64,000 nt of DNA from Numida meleagris (taxonomy: Eukaryota > Chordata > Aves > Galliformes > Numididae). Every line of letters begins with the position of its first letter. Position 1 is the stretch's first letter. A program made the position numbers and the translations under genes. Below, piece by piece: positions 39,165 through 54,493 of the stretch. The stretch spans positions 28,613,458-28,677,457 of the forward strand of contig NC_034412.1 of the NCBI RefSeq assembly GCF_002078875.1, in the 5' to 3' direction. The notes under the pieces were generated by a model, which worked only from the letters and a program-made list of their open reading frames with translations, did no database searches and had not been told where the DNA came from.

Positions 39165-42100
39165 TAAGTGTGTCTGTATGTTAACAAATAGTCACACTTC
39201 TTGTGTTTGGACATATTTCTCAGCTTTGCAGTTGTTAGTGAATATATACTTTACAGGGAAGTTACTGTATTTAAACGATGCATCTGTTCTACTTGGCTGT
39301 GGGTTAATTGAAAGTAGTGCTTATTGAAGTTGTGCCTCTCAGATATTGCTAAATGAAATTATCTTACTAGATAAACAGAGATGAGATTTTATATTTGACT
39401 TTGTAATACTTGTAATATTTACATATCTTGTTCTGAAGGTGTTTCAGGCTAATTGCTTGTTTATTGGTTGTTTTCTCCATATCACATGTTCGCTGCTGAA
39501 TCAAGTATGAACACCTATCCCTGTCCTTTTTCCAGCTTAACTGTGCTTAATTGCAATTAAGAATCTTTTATTGCATTGACTGTCCTTGCTCAGATTTGTT
39601 TAATCAGCAAATTTATAAGCCTTTGCAGTTCCTTCTTCCAGGTCACTGACATGTGAAAATGAACAAAACGAGTTTTGTCATTCATTAGTACAGCTTTCAG
39701 TCAATCACTTCTGATCCTCAGATATTTCTGCTTACAAATATATCTGCCAGTTATGTTTGTTATTTATTGCACTCAGAAACCTTAATTTAATATAGTGGTC
39801 AGTGAACTGCCTGCAGGCACTGTGTTTGTTTTCTGAGAGGAAAACTCACTAGGTGTGGAAATACTGTACTTAGGATAGTCTGCTTCTGTTTGGGATATAA
39901 GCTCCAAAGGGAATAGCTGTCTGTCTTGCTGACTTCCTGATCAATGAGCACTTTGCATGTATACTTTCTAAGTTTTATGGGATAAGGTTGTGAAGGGAAG
40001 TTTTGGAATCTCCTTACATTGTAGGTATGATGCTGAATGTACTTTACTATAGTCCGTAAGATTACGTGTAGACTTGTCTGCTTAAAATATCCCTGACATC
40101 CTTCTCTGAGCCTTAGATGCTTGCAGTGTGGGAACGTATTCTGGGGGAATGCTTATTAGCTTGTCTTTAGGACTGCTGTAGAACCCTGTTACAAACTGAC
40201 AAATTAAATGGACTTCTGTTCTCAACCGGCATGGCTATTATTGCTTAGTTAGCACTGCAACTCCTAAGATAGAGAATACTAACAAATAGCTGGAAGAAAA
40301 ATGGGAAGTAAAGAATAATAATGCTGGCTGCCTGTTCTCGGTGATGTAAAAAACAATGTAAATTTAAACAGAAAATGTGAAAGAGGTAAATGATTGCAGG
40401 CATGTTAGGAAGAGAAGTGTGGGTATATCTACAGCGACCTCTGTTTCATGAAAGGTAAATTCTGCAACTTTATTGTTTGGCTCATCCTTCATAAGATGAA
40501 GTCACTACAAGGTGAAGGGTGGATTATAACAAGTTCAAACCAGAAAGCTGGAGTATAGTCAGCATCTATATTCAAAGTCACCATTATCCTTTGCGATCAG
40601 TGTTGTTTTATTGGTGGATGCTTTACATACAACAAACGCCTAATGAAGTCTGTAACAGTTTTAGGATTAAGAACAAGGGAAATTGTGGCTGCCAGTGATG
40701 AAAAACCTAGGCTAAACCGAAAGACCTTTTTTGGGTTCTGATTCCATAAGCTGTTTCAGAAAGTGCCAGATAAATCAGAGTATATCTTCTCTGGGTGGAC
40801 AGAAACTACGATGCGCTCACCACTTGTATACAATGCTGATGCAGAATTTTCCATGGAAAGAGCACAGACAAAAGTGACACCAAACCATCTGCAAACACCT
40901 TCTGCCACATGGCCAGTCATTTTGAAATGAATCTCTGTTCTTTCCCATGGTACCCTGCTGTGTTGGTTTGTTAGCACATTGTGTCATTATTGTTACTAGT
41001 ACCATGGTAGTTAACATTCACAGATGAGGGAAACTTTATTGTGCTCAGCACTGTCTGAAATAAAAACTAAATGATAAACCCTGCCACAAAGAGCACTTAG
41101 TCAAAACATAGCGTATCTCATGAAACAAAGTGGATACAGCCATATATATATGGAAATTCATGTGGCAATATCTGCAAACGTCTCAGATGACAGTAACAGT
41201 ACACTAACAACTGAAGTGTCATTGAGCTTTTGTAAACATCAAGGATATTTCGAAGGAGCATAATGCATTACTTGCAGTAGTTCATGGGAAGCTCTGCCCA
41301 GAAGGGCAGTGATGGAAAAAAAGCGTATTTTAAATAGAGCAGCTAGTTATCAGAGGTAGAAATATGAGCTTTCGACAGCTGAGAGTTTGCTTATCAACAA
41401 TGTATGAGAGAAGTTTTTGTTATCATAAGCCTACAGGACTGCAAGGAATCTCAGAAGGATATCTAAGCATCCTTAAGATGGAAACAGCTATATCTGTGAC
41501 ATTCCTGAAATATGCTTGTCTGACTTGTTTCTAAAAACATGTAGAATGAATACTTCACAGCCTGCTAGGAAGTACGTTGCTGCGGTATCCTTAATGTGAG
41601 AATTTTAGGATGTTGATGGCAATATTTTCAGTCATAACAAAAATAGGTATTTCTTGCTGCAATTGAAGATCAACTTCTTTTCCTTCTCACCATTACCATA
41701 GAAAACAAATAATTCCTATTTTTTTTTGTTTGAAGGAATTTATCATATACTTGGAGACTCTTATTATGTCCATCCTCAGTTCCATTTTCTTTTAGGCTAG
41801 AAAATGTCCAATTCATTTAAACATTCCTGCTAAGTCATATTTTCTAGGACTTTGATCACCTTTTTATTTTCTTTGAAATTTTTTTGACTACTCCATATCT
41901 TTCTTGAAATTGAGGACTCAAAAAGAGGACGTACTTGTTGCGATGAATCATTACTTTTGCTCAGCGAATGCTAGAGTTAATTCAGATTTTGCTGTCTCTC
42001 TGTTCTCTTATGTAGCTGAGCAATCTGTTTCTCAATGCTTGCCACCTTTATCTTGTGGTTGGTTGCGACATAACTCCCATTACACTCCTTAGTTCTTTCC

Positions 42101-42831
42101 ACAGCCCCGGTACTCAGTCACTGGTTCCCTGCCCAACATGCATCACCTTTTGCACTTCTCTGGACACTAAATAGTGCTGTATTTCCCTTTCCACATCTCC
42201 TCTCTAATCTGTTCAAGTCATTGTCAATTCCAGGCTTATTTGCATTGTATTTAGCAGACTTTTCTCAGACTGCAAGTTTAAAGATCATATAATCAATTTT
42301 CATTTTGTATATATATATTATTTCAATGAACTTTGTACTCCCTTTTATACCAGATTTCTGTACTTTACTTCTGAGGTTTATATGGGAAGAAAATTGAAAT
42401 CTCTATGGCTGGATGCCTCCCCTCCATCGCTATAGTTTCATTTTCTGTAGTCTTAAACTACAATTATTTGTCATTGTGTATTTTTTATGATTTTGAGAGC
42501 AGTTTATTGTTGAAAAGATGTTTCTGAAGAACTAATTTAGTAGTTTGAATTTTTTTTATTATGATAGTCATTTGTGCCCATTAGCTGCAGATGTGAAAAT
42601 AAGAATACTGTATTAAGAAAATGTTATTTGTGATTCTTCTGCCAAAGCAACGTACACTGGAGTTAATATATGCTAAAACAAATTTTGATGCAGCTAGCTG
42701 ATTAGAGCAAGTAAAAATCTATTCTGTAATCAGATTCCAAATAATGTTTGTCTTCTCCATACTCATGTTTCTGCCTATCAGATAGAAAGTGCCTGAAGAT
42801 ACAGTCAGTATATTTCTCTGTCTGCAAAGCC

Positions 42832-42848
42832 AAAAAAAAAAAAAAAAA
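42832..42848. repeat. Poly-A homopolymer, 17 bases
   Basis: Seventeen consecutive A followed by GAGGGGGGAG. The preceding sequence (42600-42830) was not recognisable as a retroposed unit. Confidence 0.85.
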
Positions 42849-44518
42849 GAGGGGGGAGTCAGCAAACTAGAATGACCTCTAGTCACATGCTCTTAATAAA
42901 AATTCTAACTAAAAGTTCAAGCTTCTTTTTATATAGCAAGACAAAAAATAAAAAGGAAAGAGAACAGAACAATTAGTCATATTGCTCTGGTATTTCAGCA
43001 TGCCTTTGATCTGACTGTGGTAACTTTTGTTCTCCATCAGAAGACTTAACTACTTCTTGTGACAAACTTTAGATAACTTACTGCAATCGGTGCTGTACCC
43101 TCCATAATACACATACTGTTAATACACATTACAGGCAAATGCTTAAAGTTAGCAAAATAGGTAAAGCTGTTACCCTATACATACTTCTGCAGCATTTTTA
43201 GCTTGTAGAAAGTTTACCTGCTCAGAAAGGTGCACAGTCACTTTTATGGAAAGAGAAGTACTTCGGAGTTGTGTTCAGTAATCTTTTTTGGTGTTGGGGT
43301 TGGTTCTTGCTCTCAGGTGATTATTAGCTCTAGCAGCTGGCACTCTTCCTGCCCAGAGCAGCCAACACTGCTGCTCTACAGGTGGTGGCATGGCTTGCAC
43401 AACGGGTGATAGTTATCCTCTTCTGCTGTCATGGCCCATAACATGGTGTATTAACAAGAACTGAAGGATTAGTAAACTGGGATGAGAAACTGATAACTAA
43501 AGAATGCATCGTAGTAGCTGTTTGTGATACTGGTGTGGTTATCTCCATCAAGCAGATGAAGGAGCAGTAACTACTTCTGCTCTCAAAACAGATCTTAGGA
43601 CCGTGAGTTAGGACATTTAGTAATGAGCACTGATTGATCCCTGCCATGAAGCTGGGTCATAGCCAATATCTGCTTTATAAAGAACATAAATCTTTCACTT
43701 TGTGTAATGAGTAAGTGGTGATATGCAGTCCTGGTGTGCTTATGAAGTTCTGCAGTTTTTAATCCACAGCTTCATGCAGTTTGTGCCATGGCAGGCTGAT
43801 GTTGTGTTCTGTTACATGGCAAAGAATGTAATAATGCTTAAAAAGTGCAACATTGTGACCACATGGGATTCGCTTTCTTTACATTGATTTAAGAGCATTT
43901 TTGACAGTGCCTATGAAATAGTATTACTTGAAAGAAAGTATGTATTGTTCCAATCACTTTACTTTCTCTGTCATTTGTTTCTCTTTGCTCTCCATCGTTG
44001 ATCAGCTAGACCAATTAAATGGAATTAGAGATTCATAAATAGTTACTGTCTCTAACTGCTGTCTGGTGCAATAAAGATTAAAGAGATCAGGCGCTTTGAA
44101 TTCTGTCAGTTGAGTCAGTTTAAGGAGCATGAAAAATGCTTATAAAGCATAAAGAAGTCTTGGCCTTTTGCCAGACACACCTGGGATCAGACTCAAGATG
44201 ATGCAAATTAATTTCTTTCATAGGTATATTGATTTATTTTAGTTTTTCTTACCTTATACCTCAGTGCAGTTGTTGCAGTGACCAGACTCTTGCAGCTTAA
44301 TTGGATGAGTCTGATGTGCTTGACGTGATGCTCAATCCAACAAATCCTCATGACCCTCTACGAGTATGTACTGTTACTGTTATTTTAAGACTTGTATTAA
44401 TTCTAATTTTTGTTAGGCTGTAAAGAAATACTAAAGAAATTCGTTTATAATTTCTGGGAAGAACTTAGAACAGTTACTTTGCGAATTTTAGGGAAATTGC
44501 CATATGCAACTGGCTGTT

Positions 44519-44586
44519 TTTGTTGTTGGTGGTGGTGGTTTTGTTTTTGTAGTTATTATTACTGTTATTATTACTGTTGTTATTCA
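44519..44586. repeat. Degenerate trinucleotide patch (GTT, GTG, ATT)
   Basis: An imperfect run of TGT, TGG, TTA and TTG triplets within intron 5. It creates misleading open frames on both strands (Cys/Tyr/Trp-rich one way, Asn/Lys/Thr-rich the other) and is not coding. Confidence 0.75.
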
Positions 44587-45149
44587 GTAGGCTTATATTG
44601 TTTCTAAGCATAAATATTTTACAGTTTACCTTCACCTGCAAATACATGCCTACAAACATACATATGCATATTCCATATCTGAGTATTTAGAACATTAATT
44701 CTAATTGTGCCAGGTCTTAGGTGTCCTAAGTATTTTGTGTCCTACAGGATACAGAAGTGTTCTGTATCCTTTTCATTCTTTCTCTCTCTCTCTTTTTTTT
44801 TTTTCCTAAGAAGAAAACATCTTTTAAAAGTATCCAATAAGATGCCCAAAGCCACAAAACGTGTTGGTAATGCCCACCTTCTTCTTTTTTACAAACTTTT
44901 AAATGAAGTTCAACAGGGCTGAATTCGAAGCTGTGCAGCTGGGATGTGCAGCTCTGTGGGGAAAGTTCTCAGGCAGTGGTTAGGCACAAGCTGGCCTTGG
45001 CAGCAAAGGCAGCAGGCAGCATCTGAGGCTGAAAGAACAGCCTTTCATGGAAAGGAGTTGTCCTTCTCTGCTTGGCACTTTCTAGATGATAGGTAAAGAC
45101 TACATATAAGAATGATATTAATTACCTGGAAGGTCTTTAGCAGAGGGCT

Positions 45150-45565
45150 GCCCAGGTGCTCAGGTGTGTTAGTCCTGTGAGAAGACGCTGAGCGTGCAGA
45201 ATTTGTTCACTTGGAAAAGACATGGCTTCTGATGTATGCAACAGCAACCTTCAGTTCCTACAGAGAAGGAAACATGAAGAGAGAGACAGACTTTTTAGGA
45301 TGATGCTTGGTGGGAGGATGCAAACTAACAGGCAGAAGATGAAGAAAGAAGGAATCTGACCGTATCTATTTTTTTTTCCACAGTATGGACAGCCAAACAT
45401 GGAAGCTGATTGCTCAGAGAGGCTGTGCTGTCTCTGTTCTTTGATGTTTTCAAAACTTAGCTGGATAAACCCCTGTACAGCTGAGGTCTGACTTGAGATC
45501 TGACTGTTTTGAGCAGGAAGTTGAACTAAAGTACTCCACAGATCCCTTCCAACCAGAATTAAACA
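45150..45565 (+). mobile_element. CR1 3' end, diverged
   Basis: The order of landmarks follows CR1: a GAGAGAGACAGACTTTTTA block, a reduced AGGCAGAAGATGAAGAAAGAAGG block, GCTCAGAGAGGCTGTGCTGTCTC, a TTCAAAACTTAGCTGGATAA block, and GGAAGTTGAACTAAAG ... GATCCCTTCCAACCAGAATT at the end. The terminal ATTCTATGA repeats are missing. Many substitutions and a short T tract show that it is old. The left limit is uncertain by perhaps 100-200 bases. Confidence 0.75.
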
Positions 45566-48268
45566 AAATCTGTTGTGTTTTTGTTTTTCTCCCGTATTTA
45601 GTACTCTATCCAAATTTAGAATGTTCACAGATTGTGTTTTTTACTTTTCAGTCTGTAGAGTAACCATCAAGCATAGTCAGTGTACTTTTTTGCCCAAGAC
45701 TCATATAGCATAATTACAATAATGATGTGCACAACTTTAGCACAGGTAGAGAACCTTAACTCAGTAATTTCAACTAATATGGAAAGGGTGACATCCACTT
45801 ACAGAATGTGGATTACTTCATCTGATTGATCTTGTTTTCTGCCATGACTTCCAGTAGACTGCCAAGGTGAATGCCAAACCTTAGTACTCATTTCAAAGCA
45901 AAGGATGAATATTTTCTAGAAGATTTGAAGTCTGGGGCCTAAGACTGTGCTTGACAAATTGATTTGGTGACCATAAAATGACTGCCTATGCCAATGAATT
46001 CAGAATTCAACACTGAGAGCAGAAGTTCTTTAGTGTCTTTTAAAATTAATGAAGTTTTCTGAGAATGAAGTTGTGCAGATTCCGCTACTTTTGACAGTGT
46101 CTGTCCTCAGCCATTCCCTCTGTAATAGGATGTGACAGTAAATAATATTGTGTACAAAATTTAAAAACAAATCTCCTTTCGGATCCAAAGCGTTATTATT
46201 TGACAGACACTTTTTGTAGTAAACATGAGTTGTATGATCTTTGGTAATTTCCTTATGCTAATAGAAAGCTATTCAAATAGGTAAGGTGCTACTGAAAGAT
46301 AAATACCCAGGCAATAAAGACAATGAAAATGTTGTAGTGCTTTAATTATGTCTAGATATTTACTTGTAGCAATAATATTTATTCTGCAAACATGAGGTCT
46401 GAAAAATATGTTAAACAAAACCATATCAATGTGTTAGGTGCAAAGGTGAAATCCACAATGGAATCATGAGATAAAGTAGTGTAATTACTCTAGTTTTTTA
46501 TTTTAATCTTATTTCTTCTCTTTGTCACTCCATTTTATTGCCTGTGTTGTATTTTTAGGGCATATCTTAAGGCGGTACTTCCGCTACTATTATTTATATC
46601 AGTGCTTATTTCTATACCACATATTGTACACACTTGTTTTATATTACTGCAGTTTATATAGAGTATGGAAATGAATATACTGGTGTTATTTATTTTCTTT
46701 TGTTATGTTGTGGAGGAGTAGCACATAAATCTGCAGTGCACAGAAAAATACCGAAGAGTCTACATGTCCGTTGCTTTTTAAGTAGTCACTAGAAAACACC
46801 TTAAAAAATTGAAGAGTGAAAGTCACATTATGGCACAACCAGAGCTAGAGCACAGAGCCTAATTCTGTACTTAGGCCAAGGAAAATGGTGATTCATACCT
46901 ATGCTTGGAACTACCTAAAGCAGGAAAGAAAGAGTTATAAGTTACACTTGTTTTTAGTGCAGTAATGTTTGAGAACCAGTCAGGATAACAAGAAATGATT
47001 ATAATGTGAAAATTTATTTTCCCAACTGTATTTTAAAGACAGATTTAAAACTCTTCATACAACTCTCTGAGGCTGTTATAACATTTACTCTATAAAATGG
47101 ATGGCATGGCTTTTATAATTTTATGATATTACTGTTGTTTTTTTTATATAGCTATCCTTCATTTTATTTGCCAGTGCAAAACAAGTGTTTGTTTACCAAG
47201 GACAGATATTACAAGCTGAAGTGTCATGACTGTAGTCCTCTAATATTCATATTTAATGGATTTAAAATTTTAGTTGTTTTAGACAAAAAAAATCAATGAA
47301 AGAGACCAATCAAGACTGAATGACCAGCTGATTAACCAAAGAGAAAGCTCTTTGTCACCACAAAACCTGAAAGGGAGAATAAAGCAAATGTTGAAGGCTG
47401 TAGAATTTAATATATTATTGGAATTACTCCCATAGCTGCCCTTTCTTTATTGGCCACAGATACGTATAAAGGATTGGATCATAGTCCATGCTAACATCAA
47501 CCTCCTCAAAGGCCAAATACAACATAAATCTTACATCAGATTTTTTAATTTTTTTTTTTTAAAGGAGGAGGAATTGGAGGTGAATTACTCAGCACAGTTC
47601 TACTCCATCTGACAGACTGCAGAATTACAGAGCAGAGATGAGAATTCATTTTATTATTAAGGAATATAATGTTGGCTTGTAACACCTAAGATTTTCTGAG
47701 GTGAAAGAGAATCACAGTTTTGGATTGTTAAATCTGACATTGTCTTCAATTTCTGCAGAATTTGCTCTGTTCTCCCTTTCTACAATTTTACTGGCTTCGT
47801 CAGCAGATGTCTTTTCTAATGAAAAAGCAAGCAGACGTCTCTGGTAAATGTTGATACTGTGAATGTTGAAATGGTATAATTTGTGAAAGTGCAGCAGAAA
47901 AGTAATGAAACACAAGAGCACTTGTGAAGCATTTTTTTTTCTTTTCTTTTTCTTTTTTGTGAAAATGTGACTTTCTGGGACTAACGTTCCCAAAGTTTCT
48001 ATTGCAAGAAAACAGGAGTGGAAGAGGAAATGGTTCACTCATATTAAGAGCATTCAACCTCCTCATACAGAGTTGTTGCAAATGACATTATACATCATCC
48101 ACAGACAAAAAATAAAGAAAATATGGAGAGATTGCTAAGTGGCATCACAGGATATTACATCTCCAGCAGGATATCTTCCTGCTGTTATTTCAACTGTGTG
48201 CTATCAGATGCAAAACAACTCATGGGCTACCATTTCATTTGCATTATTTTATAAATAGAATTAATAAG

Positions 48269-48809
48269 TGTCAGCGGTTTACGGGCAGGTTCAGCCTGGT
48301 TCCATGACTACTGGGGCAAGGGGACCCACGGACCCACGCCCCAGGAAAGGGAAAAGGGAAAAAGTGTAGGGAGATGGGTCTAAAAACAAAACAGCAGCAA
48401 CAATCTGAGGAGAAGCAAGCTAATTTACTAAATAAGATATCGGAATGCAAAATAACACACTATAATACAATATAATTACAATTTAAGCTAATAAATCCAA
48501 TAAAATGAGAGAGAGTGTCCAAAATTAAGGTAGGCCTTACTCTAATGCTGACGATGGGACGACTAGGGAGTGAGATGCTGCCGGGATGAGCAGGAGAGTG
48601 ATATGTGAACAGTTTTTATCTTTCCCTCTGAGCGGAAAATGCTAACAACAGCAAAGTCCTCTGGGAAGTGTAGTTCTTTTCTTCTGAGAACCAGGTAGCC
48701 GGAACTATCCACGATCCACGGAACTGGAGCATTAACTCTTTAACTCCCAATGCACTACATGATGTTATGATGTGAAATACCAATAACCAAAAATCATAAA
48801 ACCATGACA
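48269..48809 (-). mobile_element. Solo LTR of an avian endogenous retrovirus, copy 3 (older)
   Basis: A 541-base element of the same family as 4155-4682, with TGTCAGCGGTTTACGGGC at the start and AAACCATGACA at the end. The perfect five-base target duplication is ATAAG (48264-48268 and 48810-48814). It is clearly more diverged from copies 1 and 2. It has lost a stretch that includes the TATA box and the GACGAGGTCTCGTG palindrome, and it has extra sequence near 48701-48750 that the others lack. Orientation is minus, antisense to TLL1, inside intron 5 and about 540 bases before exon 6. The minus-strand open frame 48616-49107 runs partly through it and is not a gene. Confidence 0.85.
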
Positions 48810-49348
48810 ATAAGGAAGGGTGAATTTTCAGGTCAAAATATAGCAAATTTGTCAGAACTGAGTGACCATGACTACGGTGAGTGCTTTCAAGACACACAGC
48901 AGAAGTATAGCATGGAGCAAAGTGTGTGCATACCTTTTCCTGTTCCTTCTGAATGTCTTTGTTGGGGATGTGTGGGCAAGAAAGCAGTGATGTACATGGA
49001 TGAGATGCTACTTCGCTAAAGTGAACTTCATTAATTCTTTGAGTGCAAATGCATTTCTGTGTCATTTGAAAGTACAAGACCACAAGTGGCAGTTCTGTTA
49101 AATACAACTAACATCTTGTGGAAGACCTTGAATAAAAAAAAATAATATAAAATAGTGCATATGTTCTTTATAAGGTATTCTGAATAATAAGTTGTCATTC
49201 CTGCACTAGTTCTAGAGTTTGAGAAACTCCAGAAACTTCACAGTGTGTAGTTCTGCTGCGTATATTTAAAAGGCATTTTCTCAGATTTTAACTGAATTTC
49301 CTGAATAATACACGAGAACATTCATCTGTATTTGTGTTTTAATTACAG

Positions 49349-49527
49349 GTGCTGTTCTTACGTGGGTCGAAGGGGAAATGGTCCTCAAGCTATATCTATT
49401 GGCAAGAACTGTGATAAATTTGGCATAGTTGTCCATGAACTGGGTCATGTGATAGGTTTTTGGCATGAACATACACGACCAGACCGAGATGACCATGTCA
49501 CCATCATTAGAGAAAACATCCAACCAG
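49349..49527 (+). CDS. TLL1: TLL1 exon 6: zinc-binding active site of the astacin domain
   Basis: A 179-base exon entered in phase 2 after TTTTAATTACAG and left in phase 1 at donor GTGAGA. It encodes [20 protein letters not shown], then [20 protein letters not shown], then [39 protein letters not shown] is the full astacin zinc signature HExxHxxGxxHExxRxDRD: three His ligands (codons at 49434, 49446 and 49464) and the general-base Glu (49437). CC at the start completes the CGCC loop that distinguishes tolloids from other astacins. One difference from mammalian TLL1, Asp for Asn after RPDRD, is conservative. All catalytic residues are present, so the enzyme should be active. Confidence 0.98.
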
Positions 49528-51240
49528 GTGAGATGTTCTAATAAATATTTTTGGGGAAAAAAATCTGATCTTTTTTTGCTGTTTCCTTCATTTGCTTGAG
49601 TTTTTTAAAACGGAATGCTCTGTAATGACAGCTGAAATAAGTATTTGTCTGTTATTCCTCTTAGCTAGACCAATCTCAAGTGAACAACAAATAAAATACT
49701 GCAACTAAAATATAGTGTTTTCTAAAGATCTGGCCAAATAGCAAGCCACGAAGCATCACTGGCTAGAAAGAGAGAAATAGTAATCATACTCAAAAACTTT
49801 GAAGGAAACTGTTACAATTAAAGCCCTTTTTAGTCCTTTTTTTCTTGATTGAGAAAGGCTTTTGCTTTCATAGTCATACTGAATGATTACTAGAAACATG
49901 TTGGTACCTGTGTAGCTGCCTAAAAGGCTGATATCTGGAAGGGAATCTGAACACTTTGAGTCTGTGGCTATGTTCCCATGGTATTCAACTTTGAAATTCT
50001 GTTATCTGTGTGTCAGTCTAGATGCTGTGCCTACTCTTGTGTCACGTGGGCAAGCTGGGAGGAACCTAGGCATGTTCCATTTCCATTCATCAGTACACCT
50101 GGTCTTTGTGAAACACTAATTTTGACCATTCTCTGCAGGATTTGAGAAGGGATGAAATTAAAAAATGTCTAATGATAGCTTAGATTATTTGTCTGTCCCT
50201 AAAGAAAATGTTTTAAAACAAAATAGACGTGAGGTGCAATAAATCCTATGAGAACCCTGCCCATGACGGTGGGATTGGGGGTGACTGGATCTTTAAGGTC
50301 CCTTCTGACCTAAGCCATTTTGTGGTTTGCCACCTCTGAGCCAACTGGAGAAAGTCTGGCAGCTGATGCGCACTTCTGTGAGTCTCTGAAGTCCTGAAAT
50401 CCAATTCCCATATGATGTCCCACATATGATGATGGGGAAAATACAGTATTAGTGCCATGCTCTGCATCCTGCTTTCTCCTTTCAGTTGTCCCTCTAGTTT
50501 CTGATTGAAACCACTTGTGGTGTCACTTGGGGATCGCTTGCTGAGTATGAGAATCACTAAATCAGATCATGTCCGCCAAAGTATTTGTTTTTTGTTATAT
50601 TACACAAATGAAGTTGGTTAATAATGTTAATGCTACTGCAGTTGTTTTTTTGTTTGTTTGTTTTGCAAGGCACCAATATGAATATGAATCGGAGTAAGGA
50701 GTGCTTTGCATCCCTATATGAATGATTAAGTCAAAGAATTATGGATCTGGAGAGCTGATTATTATTACTTTCTTCTACTTTTAAGTTGCAACAGCTGAAC
50801 TCTTGAAAATGTGACTTTCTTGTATCTGCAATACATGGGTGCTCAGCCTTCACTGAAGAAAAGTCACTTTAGTATCAGTCTAGAGAATCTAAAATAAGGA
50901 GGATTTGTCAAAAGTTCTTGCTGTCAAAGCAATAATAATAATATCATCATCTGGAATTAAGAAACAGGCCAGCAAGTTTTCCAGATTCCACATGAATTAT
51001 AGCATAATATATGGCGACTTCATGGATTAGGTGAATGAGAACAATCTTTCTAAATGTCAAATATTTCAGATGTGTCTGTTCCCTCAGTTAGTAAAAGTAC
51101 AGTTACTTCCAAATGATGACTGAGATTTATGAATGTCAGTGAGTGATCAGGTTAGGATCTTTGATGTTTTTCTTTTCCTCTTTGGTTTTTGATCTTCTCT
51201 AAAAGAGATATTATAGAGAATAATTATCAATCATCCTTAG
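49528..51240 (+). other. TLL1: TLL1 intron 6
   Basis: A phase 1 intron of 1,713 bases from GTGAGA to a CATCCTTAG acceptor. It contains a small CR1 relic at 50253-50330 and nothing else I recognise. Confidence 0.87.
50253..50330 (+). mobile_element. CR1 3' terminal relic
   Basis: The segment CCCTGCCCATGACGGTGGGA, followed by a tract resembling TTGGAACTAGATGATCTTTAAGG and CCCTTCTGACCTAAGCCATT, matches the last 80 or so bases of CR1. The final repeats have decayed. It is an old fragment. Confidence 0.7.
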
Positions 51241-51346
51241 GTCAGGAATACAACTTCTTGAAGATGGAGCCTGGAGAGGTGAATTCCCTTGGGGAACCAT
51301 ATGACTTTGACAGCATCATGCACTATGCTAGGAACACCTTCTCAAG
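51241..51346 (+). CDS. TLL1: TLL1 exon 7: Met-turn of the astacin domain
   Basis: A 106-base exon, entered in phase 1 after CATCCTTAG and left in phase 2 with AG before GTTGGA. It encodes [20 protein letters not shown] followed by [21 protein letters not shown] (51312-51326) is the Met-turn: the Met floors the zinc site and the Tyr is the fifth, switchable zinc ligand of astacins. Mammalian TLL1 has GERYDFDS, while here the Arg is Pro. The donor GTTGGA has T at +3, unusual for a constitutive exon, but joining at this point restores SRGMFLDT exactly as in relatives. Reading through the donor would add 11 or so residues ([10 protein letters not shown]) and then a stop. Confidence 0.95.

Positions 51347-54493
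<3,147 letters not shown>

Noticed and set aside
48616..49107. 163-codon minus-strand open frame, the longest in the window
   Set aside because: It runs half through solo LTR copy 3 and half through its flank, has no motif, and crosses the LTR boundary, so it is a chance frame.
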